NCBI RefSeq assembly: GCF_963668165.1
Contig: NZ_OY764212.1
Span: 1 to 64,000, forward strand
Origin: Marispirochaeta sp.
GTDB lineage: Bacteria; Spirochaetota; Spirochaetia; JC444; Marispirochaetaceae
Reading direction: 5' to 3'
Length of the DNA: 64,000 nucleotides
Each line of letters begins with the position of its first letter. The first letter of the stretch is position 1. Positions 51,714 through 60,701 of this stretch are shown here, piece by piece. The position numbers and the translations under genes are program-made. Below the pieces are notes generated by a model that saw only the letters and a list, made by a program, of their open reading frames with translations, did not search any database and was not told the origin of the DNA.

Positions 51714-52193
51714 ATGGGAAAATTTTTATCAGTTCTTGATCGCATGTTGGAGATATTCACCGTGATTGCACTGGCTATCATGCTCTTATTGACGGTATCC
51801 CAGGTATTGTTGCGATACGTGTTCAACAACCCAACTTCATGGTCTGAGGAGATAACACTTTTCTTATTGGTGTGGTTTGGATTTATATCTATGTCGATTG
51901 GTGTACGCAAGAACACCCATATCTCTTTGGAGTTCTTCTACGACAGATTAGGTGATACTGGGAAGTTTATTCTCGATGTCGGACGATATCTTTTATTGTT
52001 AACCTTCTCGATAATGATGACAGCCTATGCGTTTCCAATGATTGCTATTGGTCACACGAATACTATGCCAAGTACCCAGATTTCACGAGCGGTACTATAT
52101 GCGCCTGCCCTAGTCGGAGGCGCACTCATGATGCTTTTCTCTCTGCTCAATTTGATCCATGTATTTAAACGAAGAGGATCAAAACATGTATAG
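51714..52193 (+). CDS. TRAP transporter small membrane subunit (DctQ)
   Basis: A 159-residue, four-helix membrane protein from ATG 51714, which follows AGGAAAAG. LLRYVFNNPTSWSEEITLFLLVWFG is the conserved Q-subunit motif. It forms the permease with the large M subunit, whose gene overlaps its 3' end by 8 bp. Confidence 0.9.
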   Translation: MGKFLSVLDRMLEIFTVIALAIMLLLTVSQVLLRYVFNNPTSWSEEITLFLLVWFGFISMSIGVRKNTHISLEFFYDRLGDTGKFILDVGRYLLLLTFSIMMTAYAFPMIAIGHTNTMPSTQISRAVLYAPALVGGALMMLFSLLNLIHVFKRRGSKHV

Positions 52194-53475
52194 CACAGGA
52201 GCCATTATCCTCTTCGGGTCTCTTGCAATCTTGATGATATTGAGGATTCCGATCGCATTCTCTCTGATCGTTTCTTCGATTATATCGGCATTGTATCTTG
52301 AGATTCCTTTATTGTTTCTCTTTCAGAAAATGGTCAATGGATTAAACAGTTTTACTTTCCTTGCTGTACCATTCTTTATCTTGGCTGCTCAAATAATGAT
52401 AGAAGGCGGGATCAGTACTAAATTGATGGCATTGGCAAATGTTATGGTTGGACGGATTCGGGGAGGAACTGCAATGGTGAACGTTGTTACCAGCATGTTC
52501 TTCGGTGGAATTTCAGGATCCTCAGTTGCTGATGTTTCGTCTGTAGGGTCTTTCCTTATTCCGGCGATGGAAAAGGAAGGCTATGGAAAAGATTTCAGCG
52601 TCGCAGTAACAGTCACTTCCTCCGTTCAAGGTGTTATCATCCCTCCATCGCAGAATATGATTTACTATTCATTAGCTGCAGGAGGTCTGTCGGTTGGCAA
52701 ATTATTCATAGCAGGTTATATCCCTGGGATAATGTTGGGTGTAGCCCTCATGATTGTCACTTATATCTTGGCTGCAAAGCGTGATTATCCCAAAGGTAAG
52801 AGGTTTACTTTCGGTGAGAGTATCTATGTTGCGAAGGATGCGATCCTTGGATTGTTCATGATCGTAATTATCATCGGCGGTATAGTCTTGGGTATATTCA
52901 CACCTACAGAGTCTGCGGCTATCGCATCAACTTATGCATTGGTAATTACATTTTTTGTTTATCGGAATATGACGTTCAAGAATCTATACAACATATTTGT
53001 TAATACCACCAATATGCTTTTATTGATCATCGCTATCATTTCAGCTTCTTCCGCTTTCGGATTTTTGCTTGCCTATATGCGAATCCCTGTGATGGTAACC
53101 GATTTCTTCCTTTCCATCTCAGAGAACCCTATAGTAATCTTGATTTCGATAAATATCCTCATGCTGATTCTTGGCTTAGTAATGGACATGGGGGTACTTA
53201 TCTTGTTACTTACGCCCATACTCTTGCCGGTTGTGACGAGTATAGGGATGGATCCTATCCACTTTGGTATCATAATGATCCTTAATTTGGGGTTGGGACT
53301 TTGTACGCCTCCCGTCGGAACTTCTCTATTCGTTGGTTGCGCGATTGCGAACCTGAAGATAGAACATTCTATCAAAGCCTTGCTTCCATTTTATCTAACT
53401 ATGCTAATCATTTTGGTTATTCTGATTGCATTTCCCCAACTGACGCTTTGGTTGCCAAGCTTGATGACTGTGTAA
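52186..53475 (+). CDS. TRAP transporter large membrane subunit (DctM)
   Basis: A 429-residue permease from ATG 52186, following GAGGATC. About 12 helices, with the M-subunit motifs AVPFFILAAQIMIEGGIS, GGISGSSVADVSSVG, PPSQNMIYYSLAAGG and LGLCTPPVGTSLFVG. It uses the sodium gradient to move the solute delivered by the binding protein. Confidence 0.93.
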   Translation: MYSTGAIILFGSLAILMILRIPIAFSLIVSSIISALYLEIPLLFLFQKMVNGLNSFTFLAVPFFILAAQIMIEGGISTKLMALANVMVGRIRGGTAMVNVVTSMFFGGISGSSVADVSSVGSFLIPAMEKEGYGKDFSVAVTVTSSVQGVIIPPSQNMIYYSLAAGGLSVGKLFIAGYIPGIMLGVALMIVTYILAAKRDYPKGKRFTFGESIYVAKDAILGLFMIVIIIGGIVLGIFTPTESAAIASTYALVITFFVYRNMTFKNLYNIFVNTTNMLLLIIAIISASSAFGFLLAYMRIPVMVTDFFLSISENPIVILISINILMLILGLVMDMGVLILLLTPILLPVVTSIGMDPIHFGIIMILNLGLGLCTPPVGTSLFVGCAIANLKIEHSIKALLPFYLTMLIILVILIAFPQLTLWLPSLMTV

Positions 53476-53484
53476 AGGTGGGAG

Positions 53485-54669
53485 ATGAAAGAATTTATTA
53501 TAGCTAAGTCAATATTCACAGAAGATCTCTTACAGATCATTTTAGAAGATGGTGTCTTTGTTGGGGTTGATATATTTCAACATGATTCGGGAGATTCACT
53601 ATATACTGTTCCATATATAGCTCCAGGTTTCTTTGATATCCAGGTTAATGGCTATGCTGGTATCAATTATTCGGAGAGCTTATCACCTGAAAAGATAGTC
53701 GATATGACGAAATGTCTATCTGAAAGCGGTACTACCTTTCATCTGCCAACTATCATTACCAATTCTGAGAACTGTATTCTTGAAAGTATTGATGCTATTG
53801 TGAAGGCTCGTAAGAAGCACTTTCTCTTACGAAAAACGATTCCAGGAATCCATATTGAAGGGCCTTTTATTTCTTCAAAGAAAGGTGCTCGCGGAGTTCA
53901 CGATCCACAACATATTCGCTCATGTGACTTTGAGGAATTTAAAAGATGGCAGGAACAGGCGGAGGGCCTGATCAAGCTGGTTACAATTTCACCCGAGGAC
54001 GATGTCGCGATAGATTTTATACGCAAAGTAACTAAACAAGGAGTGCGTGTAGGAATTGGGCACACTTCTGTCAACCCGGAACAAATCGAGGCAGCAGTCG
54101 AGGCTGGCGCATCACTTTCCACCCATTTGGGGAATGGTAGTCCTGGATATCTACCAAGGCTGAATAATTTTATATGGAAAGAACTGAGCGAAGACAGATT
54201 ATATGCAAGTATAATTGCTGATGGTTTTCACTTACCGCCCTATGTTCTTGATACTTATACCCGGGCTAAGGGAAAGAAGCGAATTATCTTGATTAGCGAT
54301 GTGGCTGCACTTGCAGGTTCACCCCCTGGACTATACCGATGGGGTGATATGGATGTTGAGGTCTTCCCGGACGGACATATGGGGCTCCAAGGGACCTTAA
54401 ACCTTGCTGGTGCATCCTTATTGCTCGATACTTGCATTGCTCATTTGCATGAATCTACCAGGCTTTCTCTTTCTGATAGCGTTTTTTGCGCTACGGTTAA
54501 TCCCTACACTTATTTCCACCATGAAGCTTATCTGTGGACAGATAACCCTGTTCCTGGTAAGGAGGCATTTTTTACCCTTTTCCACTATCAGAAAGGGGAT
54601 GGAAGGATAAAGGTTCATAGGACGCAACTTGGTAGCAACATATTATTTACATCAGAAGATATAATATAA
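53485..54669 (+). CDS. nagA: N-acetylglucosamine-6-phosphate deacetylase-like (NagA)
   Basis: A 394-residue amidohydrolase. APGFFDIQVNGYAGINYSE and IHIEGPFISSKKGARG match NagA, including the metal-binding Glu, then GHTSV and LISDVAALAG with the catalytic aspartate. The usual HLFNAM motif reads HLGNGSPGY, so the substrate pocket differs from classical NagA. It removes an acetyl or another acyl group from an amino-sugar phosphate in the cytoplasm. Start ATG behind GGTGGGAG. Second enzyme of the TRAP operon. Confidence 0.85.
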   Translation: MKEFIIAKSIFTEDLLQIILEDGVFVGVDIFQHDSGDSLYTVPYIAPGFFDIQVNGYAGINYSESLSPEKIVDMTKCLSESGTTFHLPTIITNSENCILESIDAIVKARKKHFLLRKTIPGIHIEGPFISSKKGARGVHDPQHIRSCDFEEFKRWQEQAEGLIKLVTISPEDDVAIDFIRKVTKQGVRVGIGHTSVNPEQIEAAVEAGASLSTHLGNGSPGYLPRLNNFIWKELSEDRLYASIIADGFHLPPYVLDTYTRAKGKKRIILISDVAALAGSPPGLYRWGDMDVEVFPDGHMGLQGTLNLAGASLLLDTCIAHLHESTRLSLSDSVFCATVNPYTYFHHEAYLWTDNPVPGKEAFFTLFHYQKGDGRIKVHRTQLGSNILFTSEDII

Positions 54670-54691
54670 TTTTTTATAGGAGTTTTACGAT

Positions 54692-55441
54692 ATGATGAAT
54701 ATATCAGTTAGTGACGACAAACAAGAAACTGGTTTTCTCGCAGCGGAAAAAGGTGCTCAGATGATCAATGAGGCCATCAAGAAAAAAGGCCATGCTACGA
54801 TAATCCTTGCTACAGGTGCCAGTCAGTTCGAAATGTTAAATCATCTTGTAAAAACAGGTATTAAATGGTCAAAAGTGGAGGTATTCCACTTGGATGAGTA
54901 TATCGGGATTCCCTTGAGTCATCCAGCGAGTTTCCGAAAGTATCTGAAAGAACGCTTCGTCGAAAAGGTAGGTAACCTCAGAAAATTCAACTATATTGAC
55001 GGTAATGCTGATGATATTAACTCTGAAATCGAGCGTCTGTCTGATCTAATATCTGATAAAATTATTGATGTTGCTTTCGTTGGAGTAGGAGAGAACGGAC
55101 ATCTGGCATTCAATGATCCGCCAGCTGATTTTGAGACCGAAAAACCCTACTTGGTGGTTAATCTAGATGAAGCCTGTAGAAAGCAGCAGTTAGGAGAGGG
55201 GTGGTTCTCTAAATTAGATGATGTTCCCATCCAGGCTGTTTCGATGAGCGTTCGGCAGATTATAAAGTCTACCCACATTATCAATACTGTGCCGGATGTG
55301 CGCAAGGCGGAGGCTGTTTCTTGTGCGCTGGCTGGTCCAGTATCAACACTTTGTCCTGCTTCAATACTACAAAATCATGGTAGTTGTCATTGGTTCCTTG
55401 ACAAAGACTCGGCTTCACTACTTCCTGAGAAGTTTTCCTAA
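54692..55441 (+). CDS. nagB: Glucosamine-6-phosphate deaminase-like (NagB)
   Basis: A 249-residue isomerase/deaminase. [22 protein letters not shown] and [15 protein letters not shown] carry the conserved substrate-binding and catalytic residues of NagB, though the usual D in DGH is an E-N pair (GENGH). It converts an amino-sugar 6-phosphate to a ketose phosphate and ammonia. Follows nagA after 22 bp with AGGAG. ATG 54695 is an equally good start. Confidence 0.86.
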   Translation: MMNISVSDDKQETGFLAAEKGAQMINEAIKKKGHATIILATGASQFEMLNHLVKTGIKWSKVEVFHLDEYIGIPLSHPASFRKYLKERFVEKVGNLRKFNYIDGNADDINSEIERLSDLISDKIIDVAFVGVGENGHLAFNDPPADFETEKPYLVVNLDEACRKQQLGEGWFSKLDDVPIQAVSMSVRQIIKSTHIINTVPDVRKAEAVSCALAGPVSTLCPASILQNHGSCHWFLDKDSASLLPEKFS

Positions 55442-55842
55442 TGACACTATGTGCATATAAACATGACGCAGAGGGGCTGTCACTCGTCTATGAGGGTGAC
55501 AACCGTGTTGTTGGACTGAAGAATTATCAGCTGACTAACAATATCCTTAATTTTCGAGAGTTGGAGAGACATTTGGAGACGGATGAGCAGTTCGTTCTTT
55601 TAGAAGGGTCATGTCTAATGGTCACGCTAAAGGATGATGTAATTGATCCCGCCTTCGAGTTCACCTGGTTGCAGATTGGTGTTCTATATAATGTACCAAA
55701 AGGTTTGTGGCATGCGACAGTGATGACCCCTGGAACAAAGATGATAATAATAGAAAACTCTGGAACCACTACTAACAATAGTGAACGCAGAAACTTAACC
55801 CGGGATCAAATAGCTATGATTCAGGATTTCTATTCCAAATGA
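55441..55842 (+). CDS. Cupin-like small protein
   Basis: A 133-residue beta-rich protein whose ATG shares a base with the nagB stop (TAATG). FVLLEGSCLMVTLKDD and YNVPKGLWHATVMTPGTKMIII resemble a cupin barrel with a histidine. It may bind or process the sugar or a regulator ligand, or be a small sensor. No firm family assignment. Last gene before a 400-bp region that ends the accessory block. Confidence 0.6.
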   Translation: MTLCAYKHDAEGLSLVYEGDNRVVGLKNYQLTNNILNFRELERHLETDEQFVLLEGSCLMVTLKDDVIDPAFEFTWLQIGVLYNVPKGLWHATVMTPGTKMIIIENSGTTTNNSERRNLTRDQIAMIQDFYSK

Positions 55843-56228
55843 AAGTAAAAACTTAAATTTGCCCCTGACATTCCGCATATACCCAAATTTGTTGATCATT
55901 GGAGCACCAAGTTGATCGGTGCGAATGCGAAGCCGAGTATTCACTGTTATGTGCTTGTCAACACCGAAATGGAATTGCCCTTTCGCAATTTAGCACCGGT
56001 GACGACATGTGCTGAACCGCGCCATTTTCAGAATAAGTCATTTCATAATCTCTTCAGCCCGGCGGAGGAGGGCTTCGGCTTTGGAGTTTCCGGTCTTTGT
56101 CCTTTTTACACGCCCCCTGAAGGTTTTATATGCCCTTGTGTACCCAAAACGGTGCATTTGATCAGCTGCCAGGCAAAATCAGACTAATGACATTATCCAC
56201 TTAAATGCTTTAATGAGAAGAAGATATA
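55843..56228. other. Right-end region of the island, decayed
   Basis: About 390 bp without a convincing gene. On the minus strand near 56050-56190 an open stretch translates into a basic segment (YKTFRGRVKRTKTGN) that could be the tail of a lost gene. A 91-codon plus-strand frame at 55912-56187 has no ribosome site and is not supported. Confidence 0.35.
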
Positions 56229-56254
56229 AAAAAGAGCTCCCGGTTTGGGAGCCC
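56229..56254 (-). terminator. Rho-independent terminator of tRNA-Phe
   Basis: GGGCTCCC and GGGAGC arms with a loop rich in A and C, followed on the minus strand by CTCTTTTTTAT, 7 bp after the tRNA 3' end. Confidence 0.8.
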
Positions 56255-56260
56255 TGATTG

Positions 56261-56333
<73 letters not shown>

Positions 56334-56346
56334 ACTTGTGGGAGTA

Positions 56347-56375
56347 TTTATACCCAAGGTCTGAAAAAGTGTCAA
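56347..56375 (-). promoter_or_regulatory. Sigma-70 promoter of tRNA-Phe
   Basis: On the minus strand, consensus TTGACA, 17-bp spacer, TATAAA, ending 13 bp upstream of the tRNA. Confidence 0.8.
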
Positions 56376-56464
56376 GCCCGCTTAATTGGATTTTTCCGGT
56401 CATGGACGCTTCTGTGTATTGTTGTGCCCATTGCCGCTTGGCATACTTGAAAATCTTTTACATC

Positions 56465-56493
56465 TTGACATAAAGGGGGCCTGTCATTATTCT
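56465..56493 (+). promoter_or_regulatory. Sigma-70 promoter of tRNA-Arg
   Basis: TTGACA (56465-56470), 17-bp spacer, TATTCT (56488-56493), 23 bp before the tRNA. Confidence 0.75.
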
Positions 56494-56516
56494 GAACGTC
56501 GATCTTAAAGGATCAT

Positions 56517-56590
<74 letters not shown>

Positions 56591-56600
56591 AATGTTCTTT

Positions 56601-56638
56601 ACCCGGCCGGGCCAATACGCCTGATCGGGTTTTTTTTA
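56601..56638 (+). terminator. Rho-independent terminator of tRNA-Arg
   Basis: Outer arms ACCCG/CGGGT enclosing CGGGC/GCCTG, followed by eight T residues. Confidence 0.8.
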
Positions 56639-56715
56639 TCCTTCCTTATGCAAACTGATATGTGAATCCTTTTCCTGTCATCGGTAACACCAGAAAAAAT
56701 TCTGCAATTAAAAAC

Positions 56716-56744
56716 TTGCCAAACTGGTTAACCAGTGTTATCAT
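56716..56744 (+). promoter_or_regulatory. Promoter of the GntR-transketolase-ABC operon, overlapped by operator 1
   Basis: TTGCCA (56716-56721), 17-bp spacer, TATCAT (56739-56744). Operator 1 fills the spacer, so repressor and RNA polymerase should exclude each other. Confidence 0.65.
56723..56736. promoter_or_regulatory. GntR/FadR-type operator 1
   Basis: ACTGGTTAACCAGT, a perfect 14-bp palindrome containing TGGT(N2)ACCA-type halves as bound by FadR-family regulators. Lies between the -35 and -10. Confidence 0.8.
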
Positions 56745-56753
56745 TAATATGTA

Positions 56754-56767
56754 ACTGGTTAACCAGT
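56754..56767. promoter_or_regulatory. GntR/FadR-type operator 2
   Basis: A second copy of ACTGGTTAACCAGT, extended to a perfect 16-bp palindrome (56753-56768). Its centre is 31 bp from that of operator 1, three helical turns, so two repressor dimers would sit on the same face of the DNA. Confidence 0.8.
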
Positions 56768-56798
56768 TGTATTTATTATTACCAGCAGAGCAGGTTGC

Positions 56799-57518
56799 AT
56801 GCGCAAGGATGACCCAGTAGATGTAATTATTCAGGAACTCCAGAAAATGCTTCGGGCGGAGACAATCAAACCCGGAGGAAAGATCCCGTCGGAGAGGATA
56901 CTGACGGATAAGCTTAAAACGAGCAGGGGCTATGTACGCAAAGCGCTCCAGAAGCTTGAATTTTATGGTGTCTTGGAAATTCGCCCGCAAAGAGGAATCT
57001 ATCTTTCAGGTATGCGTCCGATTGCCCTGGATGCGCTGATCACAAATATTCGTAACTTTGATGCTTTCACCATGGAAGATCTGATTGAGACCCGCTCATA
57101 CCTGGAAATATTTTCTGCTCGTCTTGCGGCGGAAAGGGGAGATTCCGGGGACTATGCCAGAATTACAAAGGCAAATGAAGATTTTCAGCAGGCTTTTAAG
57201 CTAAAAAGTTCCACTTTGGAAGAGGATCATCTGTTTCATTTGGCAATAGTCAAGGCATCAAAGAATAAGGTTCTGGAATCCCTCATTACCCAGATCACCC
57301 CGGAGATCATAGCAATGAATAAGAACTTTAAGGAGGACCAGAACCTGGTTTTTAAGAACAGCCTCCATGAACATGAAGATGTACTGAAGAATATATTGGA
57401 CAGGAACCCTGAAGGGGCCGCTGCGGCTATGGAGAATCACATGAGTGAATCCAGGAGCAGACGGCTTGATCCGGAGAATCCAACATTACATAAAGGAGCA
57501 GAAGGAAAAAGTCTATGA
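56799..57518 (+). CDS. GntR-family (FadR-type) transcriptional regulator
   Basis: A 239-residue regulator with the GntR winged helix (IKPGGKIPSERILTDKLKTS, then GYVRKALQKLEFYGVLEIRPQRGIYLSG) and a helical FCD-type ligand domain with LIETRSYLEIFSARLAAER and HLFHLAIVKAS. The operators described above lie in its own promoter. It probably controls the whole operon of transketolase subunits and ABC importer. Stop overlaps the next start by 4 bp. Confidence 0.92.
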   Translation: MRKDDPVDVIIQELQKMLRAETIKPGGKIPSERILTDKLKTSRGYVRKALQKLEFYGVLEIRPQRGIYLSGMRPIALDALITNIRNFDAFTMEDLIETRSYLEIFSARLAAERGDSGDYARITKANEDFQQAFKLKSSTLEEDHLFHLAIVKASKNKVLESLITQITPEIIAMNKNFKEDQNLVFKNSLHEHEDVLKNILDRNPEGAAAAMENHMSESRSRRLDPENPTLHKGAEGKSL

Positions 57519-58414
57519 GAATAAAAAATGAAACTGTTTCAGCGGAGGGCGAGAAAATAAAGGACCTGGCCATTCAATTAAGGCGCGATACAGTCCGCAT
57601 GATCAGAAACGCCGGTCACGGACACATTGGCGGAGCCCTTGGGCTTGCGGATTTTATGGCAGTACTCTATGGCGGGGGCATGTTCACAGAGCCCTCCCGG
57701 ATTGATGATCCGGATCGGGACCGCCTGGTACTGAGTAACGGACACACCTGTGCAGTCTGGTATGCAGCACTTGCCCGAAAAGGATTCTTTCCCCTGGAAC
57801 AGCTAGGCGCATTTCGCAGGATGGGTTCCCCGCTGCAGGGACATCCCGCGCGCAAGATGATGCCGGGGATTGTCGAAACATCCACCGGTCCGTTGGGACA
57901 GGGGCTTTCCGTGGCGAATGGAATAGCGATGTCCATGATGCTGCGCAAATCTAAGGGGACAGTGTTTTGTATCATGGGGGACGGTGAACTTCAGGAAGGG
58001 CAGGTGTGGGAAGCGGTTATGACCGCCGCTCATTATCATCTGGATAATCTCATAGCTTTTATAAACTACAATAATCTGCAGATAGATGGATCCGTCGATA
58101 CAGTTATGAAAATAGACCCACTAATAGAAAGGTTCCGGGCTTTTGGATGGCACGCCGTGGAAATTGATGGAAACGATATTCCTTCCATCGTTAAAACAAT
58201 GAAATTGTGCAGGAATAAGTCAGGGTTACCCTCGGTGATTATTGGTCGAACAAAAATGGGGAAGGGGGTTCCTTTTATGGAGGACAAAGCCGAGTGGCAC
58301 GGAAGCTGTCCTTCGGAAGCCCAGACAGAAAACGCCCTTCGTATATTAGGAAGTTCCGTAAACTACAATGATTTTCCGTTGGAAGCGGCGCCAATTTCCG
58401 GGAGGATAGCCTGA
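57515..58414 (+). CDS. Transketolase, N-terminal (TPP-binding) subunit
   Basis: A 299-residue half-transketolase. GHIGGALGLADFMAVLYG, the TPP-binding GDGELQEGQVWEAVM, and NNLQIDGSVD are conserved. Like other split transketolases, it must join the C-terminal subunit encoded next to move two-carbon units between sugar phosphates. The stop overlaps the start of the second subunit. Placement with a sugar importer suggests a catabolic role for the imported sugar or polyol rather than housekeeping. Confidence 0.93.
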   Translation: MRIKNETVSAEGEKIKDLAIQLRRDTVRMIRNAGHGHIGGALGLADFMAVLYGGGMFTEPSRIDDPDRDRLVLSNGHTCAVWYAALARKGFFPLEQLGAFRRMGSPLQGHPARKMMPGIVETSTGPLGQGLSVANGIAMSMMLRKSKGTVFCIMGDGELQEGQVWEAVMTAAHYHLDNLIAFINYNNLQIDGSVDTVMKIDPLIERFRAFGWHAVEIDGNDIPSIVKTMKLCRNKSGLPSVIIGRTKMGKGVPFMEDKAEWHGSCPSEAQTENALRILGSSVNYNDFPLEAAPISGRIA

Positions 58415-59370
58415 TGTACGCTGGAATCAAGGCAATGCGCGAAGCCTTCGGAGATGCCCTTGTTGATCTGGGAGCGGAAAATGAGAAGATTGTTGTTCTG
58501 ACCGCTGATTTGACGGATGCGGTTAAGGTAACCGGCTTTAAAAAGGCCTATCCTGAGCGTTTTTTTCAGATGGGGATAAAGGAGTCGGACATGATCGGGA
58601 CGGCCGCCGGAATGGCGGTTGACGGCCTTGTTCCCTTTGCAACGACCTTCGCGGTATTTGCGACCAGCCTTGCGAATCAGGCGGTCCGGGTTTCGGTTGG
58701 ATACAATCAGGCCAATGTAAAAATAGCTACCAGTCACGGCGGTATGTGTGTAGGAGCAGATGGCGCGACTCACCAGAGTTTCGAAGACATAGCCCTCATG
58801 CGTCTTATCCCGGGTATGACAGTCATGGTGCCCTGTGATGCCAATGAAGCATACAAGGCTACCAGGGCGGCCGCAGCGATGAACGGCCCTGTTTACCTGC
58901 GCCTTGGCAGAATCCCGACTCCGGTTATTACAAGTGCGGAAACACACTATGTTCCGGGACAAGCTGCGGTACTGAGGGACGGCAGGGATGTCGCAATAAT
59001 CGCAGCAGGCATGATGGTGAGCACTGCCCTGGATGCTGCGGATCGTCTGGCCCGGGAGGGAATTTCCGCCAGGATTATCAACATGCATACAATTAAACCT
59101 CTGGACGAAGATGCTGTTCGCCGGGCTGCTGGAGAATGCGGTTGCCTTGTCACTGCGGAGGAGCATTCCGTTATAGGCGGTCTGGGGAGCGCGTGTGCGG
59201 ATCTGCTTGTCCGGAAATCGCCTGTTCCCCTGGCAATGGTCGGAGTACAGGACACCTTCGGTGAATCCGGAGAACCGGAAGAGATCCTGAAAAAATACGG
59301 ACTCACGTCCTCGGATATCTGTGAAAACGTCAGGCTTGTCCTGAGTAAAAAAAATAGGAGGGATTTATGA
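58414..59370 (+). CDS. Transketolase, C-terminal subunit
   Basis: A 318-residue protein with the pyrimidine-binding domain (LTADLTDAVKVTGFKKAYPE, then FFQMGIKESDMIGTAAGMAV) and the C-terminal transketolase domain (VAIIAAGMMVSTALDAADRL, and VTAEEHSVIGGLGSA). Works with the preceding subunit. The start overlaps the preceding stop and its own stop overlaps the next start by 4 bp, giving tight translational coupling through the operon. Confidence 0.93.
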   Translation: MYAGIKAMREAFGDALVDLGAENEKIVVLTADLTDAVKVTGFKKAYPERFFQMGIKESDMIGTAAGMAVDGLVPFATTFAVFATSLANQAVRVSVGYNQANVKIATSHGGMCVGADGATHQSFEDIALMRLIPGMTVMVPCDANEAYKATRAAAAMNGPVYLRLGRIPTPVITSAETHYVPGQAAVLRDGRDVAIIAAGMMVSTALDAADRLAREGISARIINMHTIKPLDEDAVRRAAGECGCLVTAEEHSVIGGLGSACADLLVRKSPVPLAMVGVQDTFGESGEPEEILKKYGLTSSDICENVRLVLSKKNRRDL

Positions 59371-60608
59371 AGAAATCCGGTATTCTTGTATTGGTTCTGT
59401 TGCTGATCTGTCCGGCACTTTTTGCAGGAGGAGGAAGCGAGGCCTCCGAAGCTGAAGAGCAGGTGGTAAGGTTCTGGTATCACTTTGATAATCCGGAAAC
59501 TGCTTTGAATCCTCTCATCGAGAAATTCGAAAGGGAGAATCCGGGTATCCGGATCGAAGCGGATCGGGTTGCCTGGGATGTATACAACCAGAAACTGCTT
59601 ACCGCGGTTGCCGGCGGATATCCGCCGGATGTCGCTCAGGTAAAACTCTGGTGGCAGCCTCAGCTCGTGGAAATGGGTGCTCTTCTTCCTCTGGATGATT
59701 ACATCGCCTCCTGGGACGGAAAAGACGACATCTACGAAAATGTCTGGGAGCTTACCCGGTATACTGACGGCAAACAGTATTACATGCCCCTGCAGATGGT
59801 AATTCTCTACCTTTACTACCGGCAGGATATATTCGATGAGCTGGGACTCGAGGTTCCGAAAACCCGGGAAGAGTTCCTTGACGCGGCGAAAAAACTGACC
59901 CGCGACACCGATGGCGATGGAGTGATCGACGTTTACGGTTTTGGGATTCGCGGTGCCCGGGGAGGTCACGACTGGTGGGGAACCTTTGTTTTATCCAGCG
60001 GGGCTCAATTCTTCGATGAGAACGGTAATTCAGGGCTTACAAGTCCTGAAGCTATAGCCGCCAATCAATGGTTTATCGATCTTTACCGGGTGCACGAGGT
60101 GAGTCCCCCGACAACTCCCAGTGACGGTTTTAAGGAAATTATTGCCAACATGATTTCCGGCCGTACAGCCATGACGATACATCACCTGGGTAGTGCTGCA
60201 CAGATGGAGGAGGCCCTGGGAGATAAGATTTCCGCTGCTCCGGTACCTCGGGGAACAGAAGGCTATTGGACATCCTTCGGGGATGAGGAGAATGCAGTTT
60301 TTGCAGCGACTAAGGTTCCTGATGCCGCTTTCAAGTGGGCAGCCTTCCTTGCGGAAGCTGAAAACAATGCTATCTGGCAGAAGTCCAGCGGCCAGGTTTC
60401 CATAAACAAGAGTAATGCTTCGGCAGATGCTGACCGCTTTCTCAAGGCAACAACGGATTCAGCGGATTTTGCCGGCGTACTTCCTGCTCACCCGGGAACC
60501 GCTGAATTTGTAGAATCCCTGTGGCCCGCACTGATGCAGCAGGCTTTTGCCGGTGATATTACCAGCGCCGAGATGATGCAGGCAATTGAAGATCACTTCA
60601 CAAAATAA
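59367..60608 (+). CDS. Sugar ABC transporter substrate-binding protein
   Basis: A 413-residue family 1 binding protein with a signal peptide ending LFAGGGSEA and no lipobox. FWYHFDNPETALNPLIEKFE opens the mature protein, and GYPPDVAQVKLWWQPQLVEMG is the ligand region. The segment with DTDGDGVIDVYG is an EF-hand-like calcium loop seen in many of these proteins. It supplies the two permeases downstream. Confidence 0.92.
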   Translation: MKKSGILVLVLLLICPALFAGGGSEASEAEEQVVRFWYHFDNPETALNPLIEKFERENPGIRIEADRVAWDVYNQKLLTAVAGGYPPDVAQVKLWWQPQLVEMGALLPLDDYIASWDGKDDIYENVWELTRYTDGKQYYMPLQMVILYLYYRQDIFDELGLEVPKTREEFLDAAKKLTRDTDGDGVIDVYGFGIRGARGGHDWWGTFVLSSGAQFFDENGNSGLTSPEAIAANQWFIDLYRVHEVSPPTTPSDGFKEIIANMISGRTAMTIHHLGSAAQMEEALGDKISAAPVPRGTEGYWTSFGDEENAVFAATKVPDAAFKWAAFLAEAENNAIWQKSSGQVSINKSNASADADRFLKATTDSADFAGVLPAHPGTAEFVESLWPALMQQAFAGDITSAEMMQAIEDHFTK

Positions 60609-60637
60609 GTCATCCGGCTGAATATCTTAAAAAAATG

Positions 60638-60674
60638 GGGACTGCCGATTTATTATTCAAAGGTTGGCAGTCCC
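60638..60674 (+). terminator. Stem-loop between binding protein and permease genes
   Basis: Perfect 9-bp arms GGGACTGCC and GGCAGTCCC around a 19-base loop, without a following T run. Same position in the operon as the hairpin at 14641-14662; probably stabilises the upstream message or reduces permease expression. Confidence 0.65.
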
Positions 60675-60701
60675 GCTGTTTCTTTGAAAGAGGAGTAACC
60701 T

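Noticed and set aside
55912..56187. A 91-codon open frame near the right end of the island
   Set aside because: No ribosome binding site, low-complexity Cys/Pro-rich composition and no family resemblance.
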